Below the pieces are notes generated by a model, which was not told where the DNA came from, searched no databases, and worked only from the letters and a program-made list of their open reading frames with translations. A stretch of 64,000 nucleotides of DNA from Aphrocallistes beatrix. Lineage: Eukaryota > Porifera > Hexactinellida > Sceptrulophora > Aphrocallistidae. This document shows positions 1-11,134 of this stretch, piece after piece. How positions within the stretch are numbered: the stretch's first letter is position 1; each line of letters starts with the position of its first letter. Made by a program: the position numbers and the translations under genes. The DNA lies in the NCBI GenBank assembly GCA_963281255.1, contig OY725488.1:12249524-12313523 (forward strand), written 5' to 3'.

Positions 1-48
1 GACAGAGATTCCCTGTTTCTGCATGATCACTATATCCAATATCTACTG
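1..48. mobile_element. 3' end of a pogo-like MITE, cut by the window edge
   Basis: The terminal sequence TATCCAATATCTACTG followed by TA matches the right end of the element at 4322-4464. The same end recurs near 34,010 and 47,350. Only one end lies in the window. Confidence 0.6.
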
Positions 49-202
49 TATAGACCGAGATATTCTGGGTGGTCGCTGGGCACTTGCATGCCTAAAATGA
101 TCCTAGCCTATGGAATGTTGTATGTTTGTGAACTGAACTCTTGTATTGTTATCTTTTCTTTTCTATTGCAAGCTCTGTGATAATGAATCTAATATGATCA
201 TA

Positions 203-670
203 CATTTCCTGGACAAAAGTATTCGTACACCCAAAATTGACCATACGAATAGTTATAATACTAAGTTATTTAGCTAGTCAAGGGGATTTAATTTGTAGAG
301 ATACGCTTAATTTAACTTCAATTTCGAATTCTCCATATTCCAATTACTCATTTTATATTCTTTCCACTGGATTAATCTTCCACAAGGTTAAATATCTTCA
401 ACCTGTGCCACCTCGTACCACTAATGCCACCATATACAATGGTGATAACTCGCGATATGTGCCATAGGGTAGCAAATGCCGAAAATACTAAATCTTGAGT
501 AATAAGTTGACAGCTAATAAAGTGAGTAATTTGAATGTGAAGGAAACGAAATTTAAGCCAGATTTAGTATATCTGTTACTAATTAGATGTTAAGACTTCA
601 CAAATTGATTAGTATTATAACAATTTGGGTGGGAAATGTTGGGTGTACGAATACTTTTGTCAAGGGAATG
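203..670. mobile_element. Tc1/mariner-type MITE with TA target duplication
   Basis: The terminal inverted repeats are about 30 bp and contain GACAAAAGTATTCGTACACC at the left and its reverse complement at the right. TA lies on both sides (201-202 and 671-672). The related duplicated segment near 52,680 has the uninterrupted site, reading gatc-TA-taatt, so this element probably inserted after the duplication. The 76-codon open frame inside it has no recognisable domain and is not taken as a gene. Diverged relatives of the interior occur near 13,040-13,460 and 52,810-53,100. Confidence 0.85.
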
Positions 671-2196
671 TATAATTATGGATCCTAGCAATTCTTAGGA
701 AATAAGATGGAAATATTGAATATAATTCCCTTTTCATAACTGTTAGATTCGAATCCTATTAAACAGAACTGAACTTGTTCTCTCTGCACATAAGACAATA
801 TATCTGTTTATTTCCTCTTTCTCAGTTGTTTACACGAAATTAATGAACTCCAACTAAACTCAATTGATTTTGTTTGTCTCGTTTGTTATGGATATCTCTC
901 ACTTATCCAACATTAATTAGTTTCTAATTGATTTCTCTGCAAATTTTCAATCGAATTCAAATCTGTGACGAAGAGTATTTTGATTAATACAATCAGCTTT
1001 GCTTATCTGTGTTATGTGAATTTGTCCGTAGAATTTCTAGGAAGAACATACTTACAAGGCATCCATTCCATAAGCTATCTCCTAATAAGGAGCTGTATAG
1101 CATGGTAATAGTAAACTGCGGCGTCGTTGGGAACGAAATAAGATTTGAGTACCCAAATTCCCTTAGATACGCTATTGAGTGCATGGAATTTACACATTTT
1201 TACTTTCAGTCTCGTTATTTTATTCAATCAACTCCTGTTGCAGCTAACTTCTTGGTCGGTGTTTATTTGTGTAGACTTAATGCATACGATTTAATGCATT
1301 ATTTCACTATTCAACAGCGCACTTCGCACACTAGCGTAGCGCGGCTAGCGAGCACTTTTGTTCGCAGAATCGCGGAGATATCAACAAATACAGAATCGAT
1401 AGATTGAAAATGCCAAATTAGGAATCTACGTCCCTAAACTCCATGTCAACAGTTGAACTAGTTTCTAACATCTCTATACTAGGAACTGCATTGAAACTAT
1501 TCACAACACTAATTTGGAAATGATTGCACTTTGATTTGCAATGAAATGTATAGAGTCAATGAATTTAGAATATCTAAGTGCTTTGCATCTTTTAGATTGA
1601 GAAGCTGGAGTTGAAATCTGCTGCTTCAACGGAGCTTTGACGATGCAAACATTCCAGTGTAGATCTCTATGCACATCCCACGAGGAAGTGAGGAGACTCA
1701 TCCCAGCAAATGGCTGAGAGTCTAACAGCTCTCCTGCACCATAATAAGTGCTAAGAACCGCACTCGGTGAAGTCTCTAGTGAGAATACTCGCCTGAAACC
1801 AGTGCGTAGCCAGCTCTAGACTTTGGCGGTGCGTCTCCTCTTCAAGGAGGTGCGCGGGGTTGTCTCATTCCACCTCACACCTTGTCTACTCTGCCTGGAC
1901 CTGTGCTGATGACTGGACTGAAAGAGCTGAAGCTTCTAGTCGCTGCTCACAGTCCAGCAGAAGAGGAGAGTGACAAACTGATTCTGAGGAGAGTTTGTAC
2001 ATCAGTTTACTTATGTAAACTGTTTAATGTATAATTAAGAGATCTTAATGGTTTATTCATAGAATACTTCACTATGCTACATTCTGTATTCGCACATTTC
2101 TAAATATTCCGGCCCGAAAGTATTCTAAATATTCGAATTTTCCAAATTAAAATCTTCGCAACTCTGTGCTTTTATTCGTTGTCTGTTGTTCATGCA

Positions 2197-2369
2197 CAGT
2201 CAGGATACCTTATTATGAACATTCGTTTATAATGAACTAACTTTCAGACCTCAATCTTATTGCTTTCATGGAGTTAGAGTTGAGTAGAGTTCGCTTAATT
2301 AACATGAAGTCTCCCTATTATGAGCATTTTAAGCTCCTCCTAAGAGTTCATAATAAGCAACCCTGACTG
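2197..2369. mobile_element. pogo/Tigger-like MITE
   Basis: The left end CAGTCAGGATACCTTATTAT pairs with the right end AATAAGCAACCCTGACTG, which is followed by TA (2370-2371). Only the right TA is intact, since the left flank reads CA. Related ends are seen near 54,528 and 57,222 in the second duplication copy. Confidence 0.65.
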
Positions 2370-3109
2370 TACTCTATTCTTATTTCACAACTTTTAAACC
2401 GTACTCCTTAATGTAAACTATTTAATGCATTATTGAAGAGATCTTAATGGATTTATTAATAATAGAAGACTTCTCTGTGCAAAATTCTGCTTTCGTACTT
2501 GTATAGATATAACATATGTCAATATTGAAGACAGCCTCCATGTCTAAGTAAATACAATGATTTTATCCAACAAAATTTGTTAACAACAATTTTTGAATAA
2601 ATTAATTTGACCAAAAAGTGAACTTTGAATTCAAATTATCAAATCAAAATACAGACAAACTAGCAGACTACAAAGAAAACAAGTTTTCCAAAACAATGAT
2701 TCGTCGATTAAAATGTGAAATTGCCTGGCACAAGTGGTTTAAGAATTTTCTAGAAATCAATCTTGGTTGAATTATTATTGGAAGTATGCAGCTTCTGATG
2801 TAATTAGTAGGAATTTGCTTAGGGACTTTTCTCTCAGTTTAAAGTACAATGCATTCTACCACAAAACAATAAGATTAATCTTAAATCTACCTAGCACAGA
2901 GCTCAGTGAATGGATAAATAGCGAAACTTTCTGGAATATCATCTTCAAACTCGCAATAAATCAACAACAACAAAACAATAACAACACAACAACGAAAAGA
3001 GTCGAAAAAATTCTGACTTCAACTCGATTGAACGCATTTCAAATCAATTCGAAACGCACACAAACATACTTCGAACTGACGAATAACGAAACATTTTCCA
3101 CAGAAACAA

Positions 3110-5450
3110 CAGTCTCAAATCAGTGACAAGTGAGTCAATGTTTGCTTAACTTTAAAATCATTATTTTTCGAATTTTAAATGACAATTTGTATTGAATTAA
3201 TATTAAATATAAACACTGCTGAAATGTCGTTATCTTTCAAATCATTAAAATCCTGAGAAAATTCACTTAAATCCAAAATATATCCTGAAAATATTGTATT
3301 AACAATGTCAAATTTCTATTTTAATTAATTTACTGATTTGAGTAGATAAGATGGGAGAAGGAATCTACTGAATTACTATATACACTCGAACAATCGCCCC
3401 AAAGAGAGTGTTCAATATTTATGTACCTGTTAGAAAATTTATTACTTTTAAATTCTTCGTTTCTATCTTTTTATGATTCAACTGTGCAGTAATATTCATT
3501 GAAATTTGCTTATATTTGAAATTTTTCAGGTTATTTGGTGGTATAACTTGATAATCGCGAAATTTAAAACTGCGCCCCTCAAAAATGCAAAATAATTCAT
3601 TTATAAAGTGTGATTTCTCTCGCTTGTATTATCAATTTGATGCAATTTAACAATATTAAGGTTTCGTTTATGAGACGAGAAAATATGAATTATAAACTTT
3701 TTTCGCATAATTATGGTTTCTAAATACTATTTCTAATGAAATAACATCGCTAGCTACACAAATATGTGTATTAATGTAGTTATAGCTTATTATTTGGAGG
3801 TTGCAATTTTTCACGTAAAAATTTTGGGTTGGGAAAAATTGGGAAACACAATTTTTACGCGTAAAATTGAGCGCTAAATTTGATATCTATGAAGCTTATT
3901 TTGATTTTATTACTTTGAAGTATTAAGAATTCAAAACGGAGACTAAATTCGCACTCAATCATTTAAAAATTCTATCCGGAGCTCTACCACGAATAATCAA
4001 GTGATTTCAAGTTATTTTGACTTTTTGCTTGTCTGTGTGGGTTCAGTGGCACTGAAAAGATGTCGGTCTAATTAGAGCGAATAGAGGCATTTTCACTACC
4101 CCGACAATAAAAGGTTTAAAAATTGCATTATGAAACCTTGATTAACCCAATATATTGACTGGGAAGGATCACGGACAATTATATTTACAAGATCTATTTT
4201 CATTTTTCATTAACTAGCAAAGTTCTCTCTGCATGCGCCTCATTCTAAATATAGTACCGTAGTTGAATCTCAAACCAGTGACAAGTCAGTCAATGTTTAT
4301 TTAACTTTTATACTGTTATTACAGTAGATATTGGATATAGTGATAGTTATGTGAGGTTAGAGGTACTCCAATCGATGACATTCCATACTTTTTTGTTGGA
4401 TATAGTGATGATTTGACCAAATATTTCCTGTCCTCAGCACTATCACTATATACAATATCTACTGTGCTTGGATTAATTAACAAGGATATGAGTATTTTTA
4501 TTACTTAATTGATGTGTATACTCGAATAATCGACCCCAAAGAGGGTGCTAAATTCTTTTGTACCCGTTAGAAAACTATTAATCGTAAATTCTTCCTTTTC
4601 GACCATTTTGATTCACTTTATGATTAGTTCCAAATGCAAAGAATTCATTTATGAAATGTGATTTTTCTTGCTTCTAATATCAATTTTATACAATTTTGAA
4701 AATTTAAAGTTAAGCTTATGAGACAGTATGAACTATCAAATTTTCCAGCTTAAACTCTCTATACATTATTTCTAATGAAATAATACACGAAAATATGTAT
4801 TATTCCATTCATGCCAACTTGAGCCAATATAAAAGCGGGGCGCAGTTTTGAATTTCGCGGGACATGACGAGACGCAATAGATAAGTATTGTATATAGAAT
4901 TTAAAAATCAATTATGAGGAAATTTCATGTACAAGCGGGACACTCGTGAAGATTAGCTCAATAGAAGAGTAAACAAAGCTGGGCAGTTAGCATGTATGTT
5001 ATTGTGGCTAATTGTGATTAATTAGAATTTTACATTAAATTTGGAGTTGAGAGACAATTCTAAACAATTTTCACGCTTAATTTGAGTTCTAAATTTGTAA
5101 ATCTACTAAGTTTATTTTTACTTTATTCCTTTTAAATATTTAGAATTCAAAACGAAAACGAAATTCGCACAGAAACATTTATAGAATTGTAGTTTTGCAT
5201 ACATTTGGAAAATTCAGGAATTTTTCCCTTAAAGATTTGATTTTTAATCTTTTAAATCAGTTCCTGATATTATCTTTAAATAAGCTAACAGTGTAGCTAG
5301 GATGAGTTCCATATTGCTTCACTCGTGAGAATCTACATCATTTTCTCTAGAATTTCGTTGTAATCTTATTACATTAATCAGATTCTCTTTGTTAGAAGAA
5401 TAGAGATCAAAGTATTTTCATTAATTTCAAAATATATCTTTATTTAAGTC
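3110..5450 (+). repeat. Diverged direct duplication of about 1.2 kb
   Basis: The stretch beginning CAGTGACAAGTGAGTCAATG at about 3,122 recurs as CAGTGACAAGTCAGTCAATG at about 4,276. Later landmarks follow in the same order, such as CCCCAAAGAG at about 3,397 and 4,543, and GAATTCAAAACG at about 3,930 and 5,151. The offset grows from about 1,150 to 1,220 bp because of indels and nested insertions. Unit 1 has a possible GTGAGT donor that unit 2 has lost. Confidence 0.7.
4322..4464. mobile_element. pogo-like MITE
   Basis: The inverted ends are CAGTAGATATTGGATATAGT and its near reverse complement ending ACAATATCTACTG. A left TA is present at 4320-4321 and the right dinucleotide is TG. Ends of the same family occur at 1-48, about 34,010, about 46,680 and about 47,350. 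Confidence 0.75.
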
Positions 5451-5606
5451 AAAAATGGTTTTATATCGATTTTTCCTCTCATTTTGTGGCCTAATTTTCT
5501 TGAGTGTCCCGTTTTTATACGAAATTCTCGCATTAGATGCCGTCTTTATACTATGTATATAATACTAGGATTGTGTCCCGCTTTTATCATAGCTCAAGTT
5601 GGCATG
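4810..5606. mobile_element. Non-autonomous element with inverted ends (ATGCCAACTTGAGC)
   Basis: The left end ATGCCAACTTGAGC with ATAAAAGCGGG is mirrored at the right by CCCGCTTTTAT and GCTCAAGTTGGCAT. A second inner inverted pair, AGCGGGACACTC and GAGTGTCCCG, lies inside. No clear target duplication was found. A fragment with similar GTCCCGCT motifs and GGTTGGCATG lies at about 26,110-26,215 inside another MITE. Confidence 0.6.
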
Positions 5607-6766
5607 TGTGAATATCATTAAACTAATTTGGATCTTTGTCTTGCGATTGAAGCTAAGTCTTCCACCAAATACAGTTCTCATTGAATCTTCAATTTCTAGA
5701 TTTTAGGACGAATCAATGCATTCTTTTGTTTAATGAAATTGCTAACAATCCTGAAATCTGAAATTATTTAATTAATAAGTTATCTCTTAAATGAATTCTG
5801 CTATCTGAGCTATTGTTAGGTGCAAAACTAAAATTGGAATTTATAATCTGCGTTGATTCGAGGGAATTATCATTGCTTGAATTTGTGTGAAGTATTCCTG
5901 GCAGAATATCCATTGCAGTGTTGTAATGGATCAGTACTGTCTCCTAGCAACACAGAATATGTGTATCAATTCTAACCCAGACTATGGATAGTATTAGCTA
6001 ACTAAGGCTAGGGTGTTTCCTTTGGAATTCTTTGAGGCGTTTTAAAGCATTCGAAAGGTAAATTATGGTTTAGCAGACAAATATATTATTTCCAAGGCTG
6101 GATTCGGTTAACCGCCATCAACCTCGGTTAACAGTCAAAAAGATCTTTGATTAATTACCCGATCTGCTGTATTTTCTAATTAGGTATTCACACTAATTCT
6201 ATTGTTTTTCGACGGAGATTCATGGATATTAATTCTAAAAGTTAGCTAATGCAATATAATTTCTATTTTCTAATCATATAGTAGTATATTTCGAGACCAC
6301 TAAAAATAGATATTTCTACCAATTAATATTAACATAGGTTGACTAGTTACCCGCCCTGAAGAAAACCAAAATAACCGAACCCTGAAATCGGTTAAGCAAC
6401 CCCAGCCCTGTTATTTCACTAAAATATTTTTTCTTGCAAATCGAGTTAAGCGCTCATCTTGTTAAATAACACATTTTAAGGAAATACAAGGACAATAGTG
6501 CTTTTTAACACATTTGTAATATCCTGAAAGAAATATTGATTTAAAAGCACTCAGAGATGTGAATTATGCTTTACACTTGTCTTATTAAACATTCACAGTT
6601 TAGTTATGTAATTCCAACATCTGAATATACATAGTTTAATACTCTGTATTAGTATTTGAATTCTCGCTTCTAACTAAAATACTAACTTTGTTGTTAAATT
6701 TGTTTAAATACCAATACACTAACCGCACAAATGTATTTACCACTACATTCTCCACATACAAATATA

Positions 6767-7349
6767 CAGGGTGTCTCAAAAGTTCTGCAACGAATTTTAC
6801 TAATGTATTATACATAGATAAATAGATCGAACATCCGATACCTCATTTTAATCAAAAATAAGAGAGGATTATCTTAATTATTTTGCATTCCAATGGCCTG
6901 TATTTCTCAATTTATTTGCAATGATGGATTATATTTCATTGTCTCGTAAAGAATATTTTTTAACTCAATAAAAAATCTCACATCTCAGGTACATTTTATG
7001 GCTATACTTTAAAATACTCATTCTTATCGAAGATTACTGCTACACAATTCAGAAGTAATAATATTATTTTAGTATTATGAATCAATTACAGAATATAGAA
7101 GTGATTGATGTAATATTTCATTAGAAAAATAGTGATCTTCAAACTTTGCACTTTTGAGCTCCAAATTTTGGAGTAATTGGTATGTAATTATTTAAAATTT
7201 TATAAGAAATGTCTTTTGCGTAATGAGTTGAGCTCATTTCTATGCTAGAAGGGTGCTAGATTTCATTTATGGAGGCTAATTTGGAATACAGTCAAGTGAT
7301 CTTAGTAAAATTGTAAAATTGGTTGTTGCAGAACTTTTGAGACACCCTA
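6767..7349. mobile_element. Tc1/mariner-type MITE just upstream of NLR1
   Basis: The left end CAGGGTGTCTCAAAAGTTCT and the right end AGAACTTTTGAGACACCCTA are inverted over about 24 bp, with TA at 6765-6766 and 7350-7351. The 583-bp interior has no long open frame. The ends are closely related to the 37,205-37,645 element. It lies 0.4 kb from the NLR1 start and is absent from the matching position upstream of NLR2. Confidence 0.85.
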
Positions 7350-7720
7350 TATAGTCTGAATTTCATTATTTTATGCGCCTAAATTGACTTTTTAAAAACC
7401 GCATTTTAAAGAATTGTAAGGTTGGAATCAGAAATTTTTGTATTACCATAGTAGATATTCACATCTAAACCATGAGAGATGTTAGAACAAAACTTTTAAA
7501 AATTGAACTGTAGATTCCGAAAAATCACGCATGACGTAGCAGGCTGCCAATGTCATAAGAGCGTCTCTCTTTAAAAAGATTTTATTAAACATAGCGATGT
7601 TCCTAAAAATTGGTTTTTTCATGAAAGCGATCATATTCCTTCACAATTCATTGCTATTGAAATCATGTAGTTTCTACAAATCTTATTTTAGAGGTGTCAC
7701 CTGTTAAAACATTATTTTAT

Positions 7721-7738
7721 ATTATTCCATTCCTCTAG
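7721..7738 (+). promoter_or_regulatory. 3' splice acceptor upstream of the NLR1 start codon
   Basis: A T-rich stretch ending TTCCATTCCTCTAG lies 6 nt before the ATG at 7745. NLR2 has TTCCATTGCACTAG at the same spacing. Conservation in both copies implies that the coding exon is joined to an upstream, mostly untranslated exon. Confidence 0.6.
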
Positions 7739-7744
7739 AACAAA

Positions 7745-10700
7745 ATGTCTGAAGAAGAAAAACACGAAATGAGAGTGTTCGTAGAGCTTAATAAGTTATT
7801 GACACCTCCAACCATCGCTAAGCTTCAAAATGCAATGGATGTACCAGCACGAATCGTACAAGACACTGGAAACGATCCCATTAAGTTCCTCTATGCACTG
7901 AAAGAATGGGACCAATTCAATCCTTCCACGTTCGATTTAGCGTTAGAAGGAGTCGGTGGGAGTATCCTTCACACAGCCAGGAAGCTAGAATGGCTGTCCG
8001 ACCCGAGTCACAGGCCAAGATCGCAAAGAGAGGAACCAAAATCCATGCAAACATTCGTCCAATTGTTAACACAGGGAATTACTTCTCAGCAATGGATGCT
8101 GCTAGCCCATACTAGTTCCGAATCAGCACCAAAATCCATGTTAAAGCAATGCATTGACAACAAAATCATCACATCTAACATGGTGGACCTCTGTGAATAC
8201 CTCGAAATCGTAGAACGGAACGATTTAGCCAATCAAGTGCGTGGGTATATAACCACATTCCAAAATCTGAGTAGCAACACGTTTCGCCAGCAAATCCTGG
8301 AAGAAATCGAACGTGATGAAAAGGCAGAGCTGATAGTGTGGCAATTGAGTTTGAGAGAATTCATCCGAATTCAGAATAAGGACGTGAGTGTTATCCTCGA
8401 TCAAGATCCCGTCCCCATAGAATCCGTCTACATTCCCCTGACCGTCATCAAGGTGGAGAGTCCCGAAAAGAGAGTAGGGGCAGAGAGCGGCTGTGAAGAG
8501 ATTGAATTCCTCCGAAAGATCCACAGTAAAGTAGCACAGCAATCGGTCGAGGTGGTAGACTTTGATTCGATAGTGACCAGTTTTGACTCCTCCCGTCATG
8601 AACTCTGGTGCCTTATTGGCAGTCCAGGAAGCGGCAAAAGCTTTCTGTGTAAGCATTTTGCGTACATGTACGGCACCAACACACTGACCAACTTCCGGTA
8701 CGTTATCTCCATCCCGTGCCGGAGTCCTGAATGGCACAAACTCGAGGAGGCGAGACACGAAGCGGGGAACATCGTTGATAGCGACTTCATCGTGTGTTGG
8801 CTCTCACTGAGCATGTTTTCAGGTGCGAAGTGGAGCAACTCCCTCTCTGAGCAGTTGGTGAAATCGGACGGAGAGGGACTCCTGATTATCCTCGACGGAG
8901 CAGACGAATTTGCAAGAGATGTGCCATTCGACGCGACACTACTGAACTGTTTGCTTAAGCGACGCATCCTCCCGCTAAGCACTGTCCTCGTCACGAGCCG
9001 ACCTTACGCGTGGTCCGAACTTCAGGAGAAGTCCCAGTTCCATGTGGACGCCCATTTCCAGGTGCTCGGTTTCTCTCCGGAAAACCGAGACCTTTATTTT
9101 GAGAAGCGCATTGAAACCATTTCCAAGTTAAATGACGTACACGAAATGTTCTACCGGCATGAAGAAATCGAGCAGCTTTCTCTGATCCCTGTGAATGCCA
9201 GCTTGTTCACCGCTCTATTCAATGAGTCCGAGTCCATCCTGACTTTCACGCTTTCCCACATTTACACCCAACTGATTGTATACATGATTAGGCGCCAGTT
9301 ATCCCGTATGGGCCTAAAGGAGCACAGCAAAGTCTGCGATCTTTCGAAATTCCACCCAGGAATTCAGAAGTGCATTCGTGCCATTGGGAAGGAAGCGAAT
9401 CAGGGCATTTTTGATCGAGATCTGACTTCTGATAAAAATATTCTGTTAAAGATCGGAGACACGAAACTGAACAGCGAGCGTCTCGGTCTGATGCAGGCAC
9501 ATATGAAAGTGGGTCGTTTCGGTAATCGTGTGAAAGTATGGACATTCCAACACCTCACAATACAAGAATTCATGGCTGCAGTCTCCATTTGCGCCAACTC
9601 CTGGACGAACCAATGTTTAATTTTCCGCTATATAACTTCCTCGGTCCAGTACCTGTCCATGTACAAGATGGTAATTAGGTTTGTGAGTGGCATCTTGAGA
9701 CAGAACGCAGGTCGCATGACGCCTATTCTGTGTAGACACACACTCCCTAAACCGATGTCATTCTCTGATGTGCCAATGATTTATAAGCTGGATTATTTCA
9801 CAGAATTTACTGACTGTTCAGGTTGGAGGGAATTTACACAATCATTCCTTCTATTATGCGCCTTAATTAGCGAAATAAACTATTCTGATTCGATTTCGAA
9901 ACATTTCACATATTTCAAAGAGAAATTCCCAGAACCGATCTGCCTATATTTCAGACACACTGTCTCCCCGAATGAATGGCATTGTTTCACACAATCATTG
10001 AAATACGTTCGTAATTTTCATGTCATAGATATTCAATCCGGTTTTATTAAATCAACACAGTTCAATTCTCTTCTCCCAGCACTCTCCTCTTGCCATCTGG
10101 ATTACTTAGCACTCGCGTTTGTTAAGAGAAAATTCAAGACGATCCTTTCCTTCACTGGTCCGCTCTCCTCTGCCACTCTACCTGCTAGCACCAGAATTAG
10201 CATTGATTTCATATCGTGTGATCTGACAGCTTGTAACGATTCTCAGCTGCTGTTCCCTTCAACCAACCAATTCACTGGAAGTTTGAGTTTATATCAATCT
10301 GCAATGAAGCATTCAATGCTAGAGAACTTGACCAATCAATTCAGGTCATTACACAATTTGTACTATAGTCCCAAGTCGAATGATTCCGATTGGTCGCTCA
10401 TTCACCAATTAATATCAGACAGTCCGCTCAATGGACTGTACATTAGCGACTTCCGCGGTTTCCTCCCAGTGACAGCTGACAGCCTATCAGCGCTCTCCTC
10501 GCTGAAAGAGTTGTGTTGGTATACGAAACAAGATTGCTACGAAGCATTGCAATACTTGCATCGACTCAGTTCCATCACATACCTCAGTCTAAACTCTGCT
10601 TCCTTCCCATCTCCTAATCCATCCTACCCAGACTCCATCTCACGACTAATCTCTGAAAATGCCACTTCACTGAGAGAGATCAGTTTATTCGCTTTAGACA

Positions 10701-11122
10701 GAATTGGGTTTGACAGCTGGGGTAGTTGCTTAGATTTAGTTTCAATTTGTTCCAACTTGATATCGTTACAATTGCACTATTGCAATTTCACACTTGATGA
10801 TATGAGTTGCTGGTACAGAGCTTTAACAGTAATGAAGTCACTCGTCTACTTGAAACTCGAAAACACTCCATTACAAGATTCTGGAATGTTGGTACTGTGT
10901 CACAGTCTGAATTATCATCCAGCCATTAGGTATTTACTTATATATCGCTGCGAGCTCAGTTCTAAATCGTGTCTGCCGCTCAAATATCTCATCTTGACAC
11001 CTCCACACATCAAAATACTGGATCTTTCCAAGTCCGAACTTTCGAGTCCTGATCCCGAACAGCTGGAACTCCTCGAACAGTCAGCTGAACAATGTTCTAT
11101 CAAGATTAAATGGAGAGACTAA
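7745..11122 (+). CDS. NLR1: death-fold-like x2, NACHT and LRR immune receptor
   Basis: A predicted cytosolic NOD-like receptor of 1,125 residues on one uninterrupted exon. Residues about 8-85 and 100-180 form two helical repeats resembling death-effector domains; the second ends in an ERNDLA motif. The NACHT module has Walker A GSPGSGKS at 292-299, a NACHT-type Walker B with D384, D387 and E388 (LDGADE), a TSRP sensor at 417-420, and the typical FQHLTIQEFMAA motif at 601-612. LRRs run from about residue 840 to the end, with LxLxx strands near 923, 947, 1008, 1036, 1064 and 1092. Family knowledge says such proteins sense ligands through LRRs, oligomerise through NACHT and signal through death-fold contacts; ligand and adaptor are unknown. 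The first ATG is chosen because it follows a conserved acceptor by 6 nt and NLR2 starts at the same codon. NLR2 is a same-length paralogue. Confidence 0.93.
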   Translation: MSEEEKHEMRVFVELNKLLTPPTIAKLQNAMDVPARIVQDTGNDPIKFLYALKEWDQFNPSTFDLALEGVGGSILHTARKLEWLSDPSHRPRSQREEPKSMQTFVQLLTQGITSQQWMLLAHTSSESAPKSMLKQCIDNKIITSNMVDLCEYLEIVERNDLANQVRGYITTFQNLSSNTFRQQILEEIERDEKAELIVWQLSLREFIRIQNKDVSVILDQDPVPIESVYIPLTVIKVESPEKRVGAESGCEEIEFLRKIHSKVAQQSVEVVDFDSIVTSFDSSRHELWCLIGSPGSGKSFLCKHFAYMYGTNTLTNFRYVISIPCRSPEWHKLEEARHEAGNIVDSDFIVCWLSLSMFSGAKWSNSLSEQLVKSDGEGLLIILDGADEFARDVPFDATLLNCLLKRRILPLSTVLVTSRPYAWSELQEKSQFHVDAHFQVLGFSPENRDLYFEKRIETISKLNDVHEMFYRHEEIEQLSLIPVNASLFTALFNESESILTFTLSHIYTQLIVYMIRRQLSRMGLKEHSKVCDLSKFHPGIQKCIRAIGKEANQGIFDRDLTSDKNILLKIGDTKLNSERLGLMQAHMKVGRFGNRVKVWTFQHLTIQEFMAAVSICANSWTNQCLIFRYITSSVQYLSMYKMVIRFVSGILRQNAGRMTPILCRHTLPKPMSFSDVPMIYKLDYFTEFTDCSGWREFTQSFLLLCALISEINYSDSISKHFTYFKEKFPEPICLYFRHTVSPNEWHCFTQSLKYVRNFHVIDIQSGFIKSTQFNSLLPALSSCHLDYLALAFVKRKFKTILSFTGPLSSATLPASTRISIDFISCDLTACNDSQLLFPSTNQFTGSLSLYQSAMKHSMLENLTNQFRSLHNLYYSPKSNDSDWSLIHQLISDSPLNGLYISDFRGFLPVTADSLSALSSLKELCWYTKQDCYEALQYLHRLSSITYLSLNSASFPSPNPSYPDSISRLISENATSLREISLFALDRIGFDSWGSCLDLVSICSNLISLQLHYCNFTLDDMSCWYRALTVMKSLVYLKLENTPLQDSGMLVLCHSLNYHPAIRYLLIYRCELSSKSCLPLKYLILTPPHIKILDLSKSELSSPDPEQLELLEQSAEQCSIKIKWRD

Positions 11123-11134
11123 CACTCATTGAAG

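Larger units (their letters stand above)
671..7700. repeat. Upstream half of segmental duplication, copy 1
   Basis: Blocks here recur in the same order at about 52,690-59,300. Examples are 673-960, 1,500-1,710 (with the shared string CACGAGGAAGTGAGGAGACT), 2,160-2,270 and 5,160-6,700. Identity is patchy and broken by private transposon insertions. No convincing protein-coding exon was found. The short open frames at 1,009-1,407 and 2,767-3,126 lack matching frames in copy 2. A possible 5' splice donor (GTGAGT) follows 3,128, but no linked exon can be proven. Confidence 0.7.

Noticed and set aside
1009..1407. 132-codon open frame on the + strand as a gene
   Set aside because: It has no domain, no splice or start context, and the homologous region near 53,270 does not keep the frame.
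2767..3126. 119-codon open frame as the first coding exon of NLR1
   Set aside because: It is low-complexity (Gln/Asn-rich) and ends by chance near a GTGAGT; the second NLR copy has no equivalent.
8225..8758. Long minus-strand open frames opposite both NLR genes
   Set aside because: They mirror the codon pattern of the NLR coding strand and are repeated only because the NLR sequence is duplicated.
10262..11122. DGR-type (adenine-templated) hypermutation of the NLR LRRs
   Set aside because: The variable codons change at all three positions and not only at adenines, and no reverse transcriptase or template repeat is present in the window.
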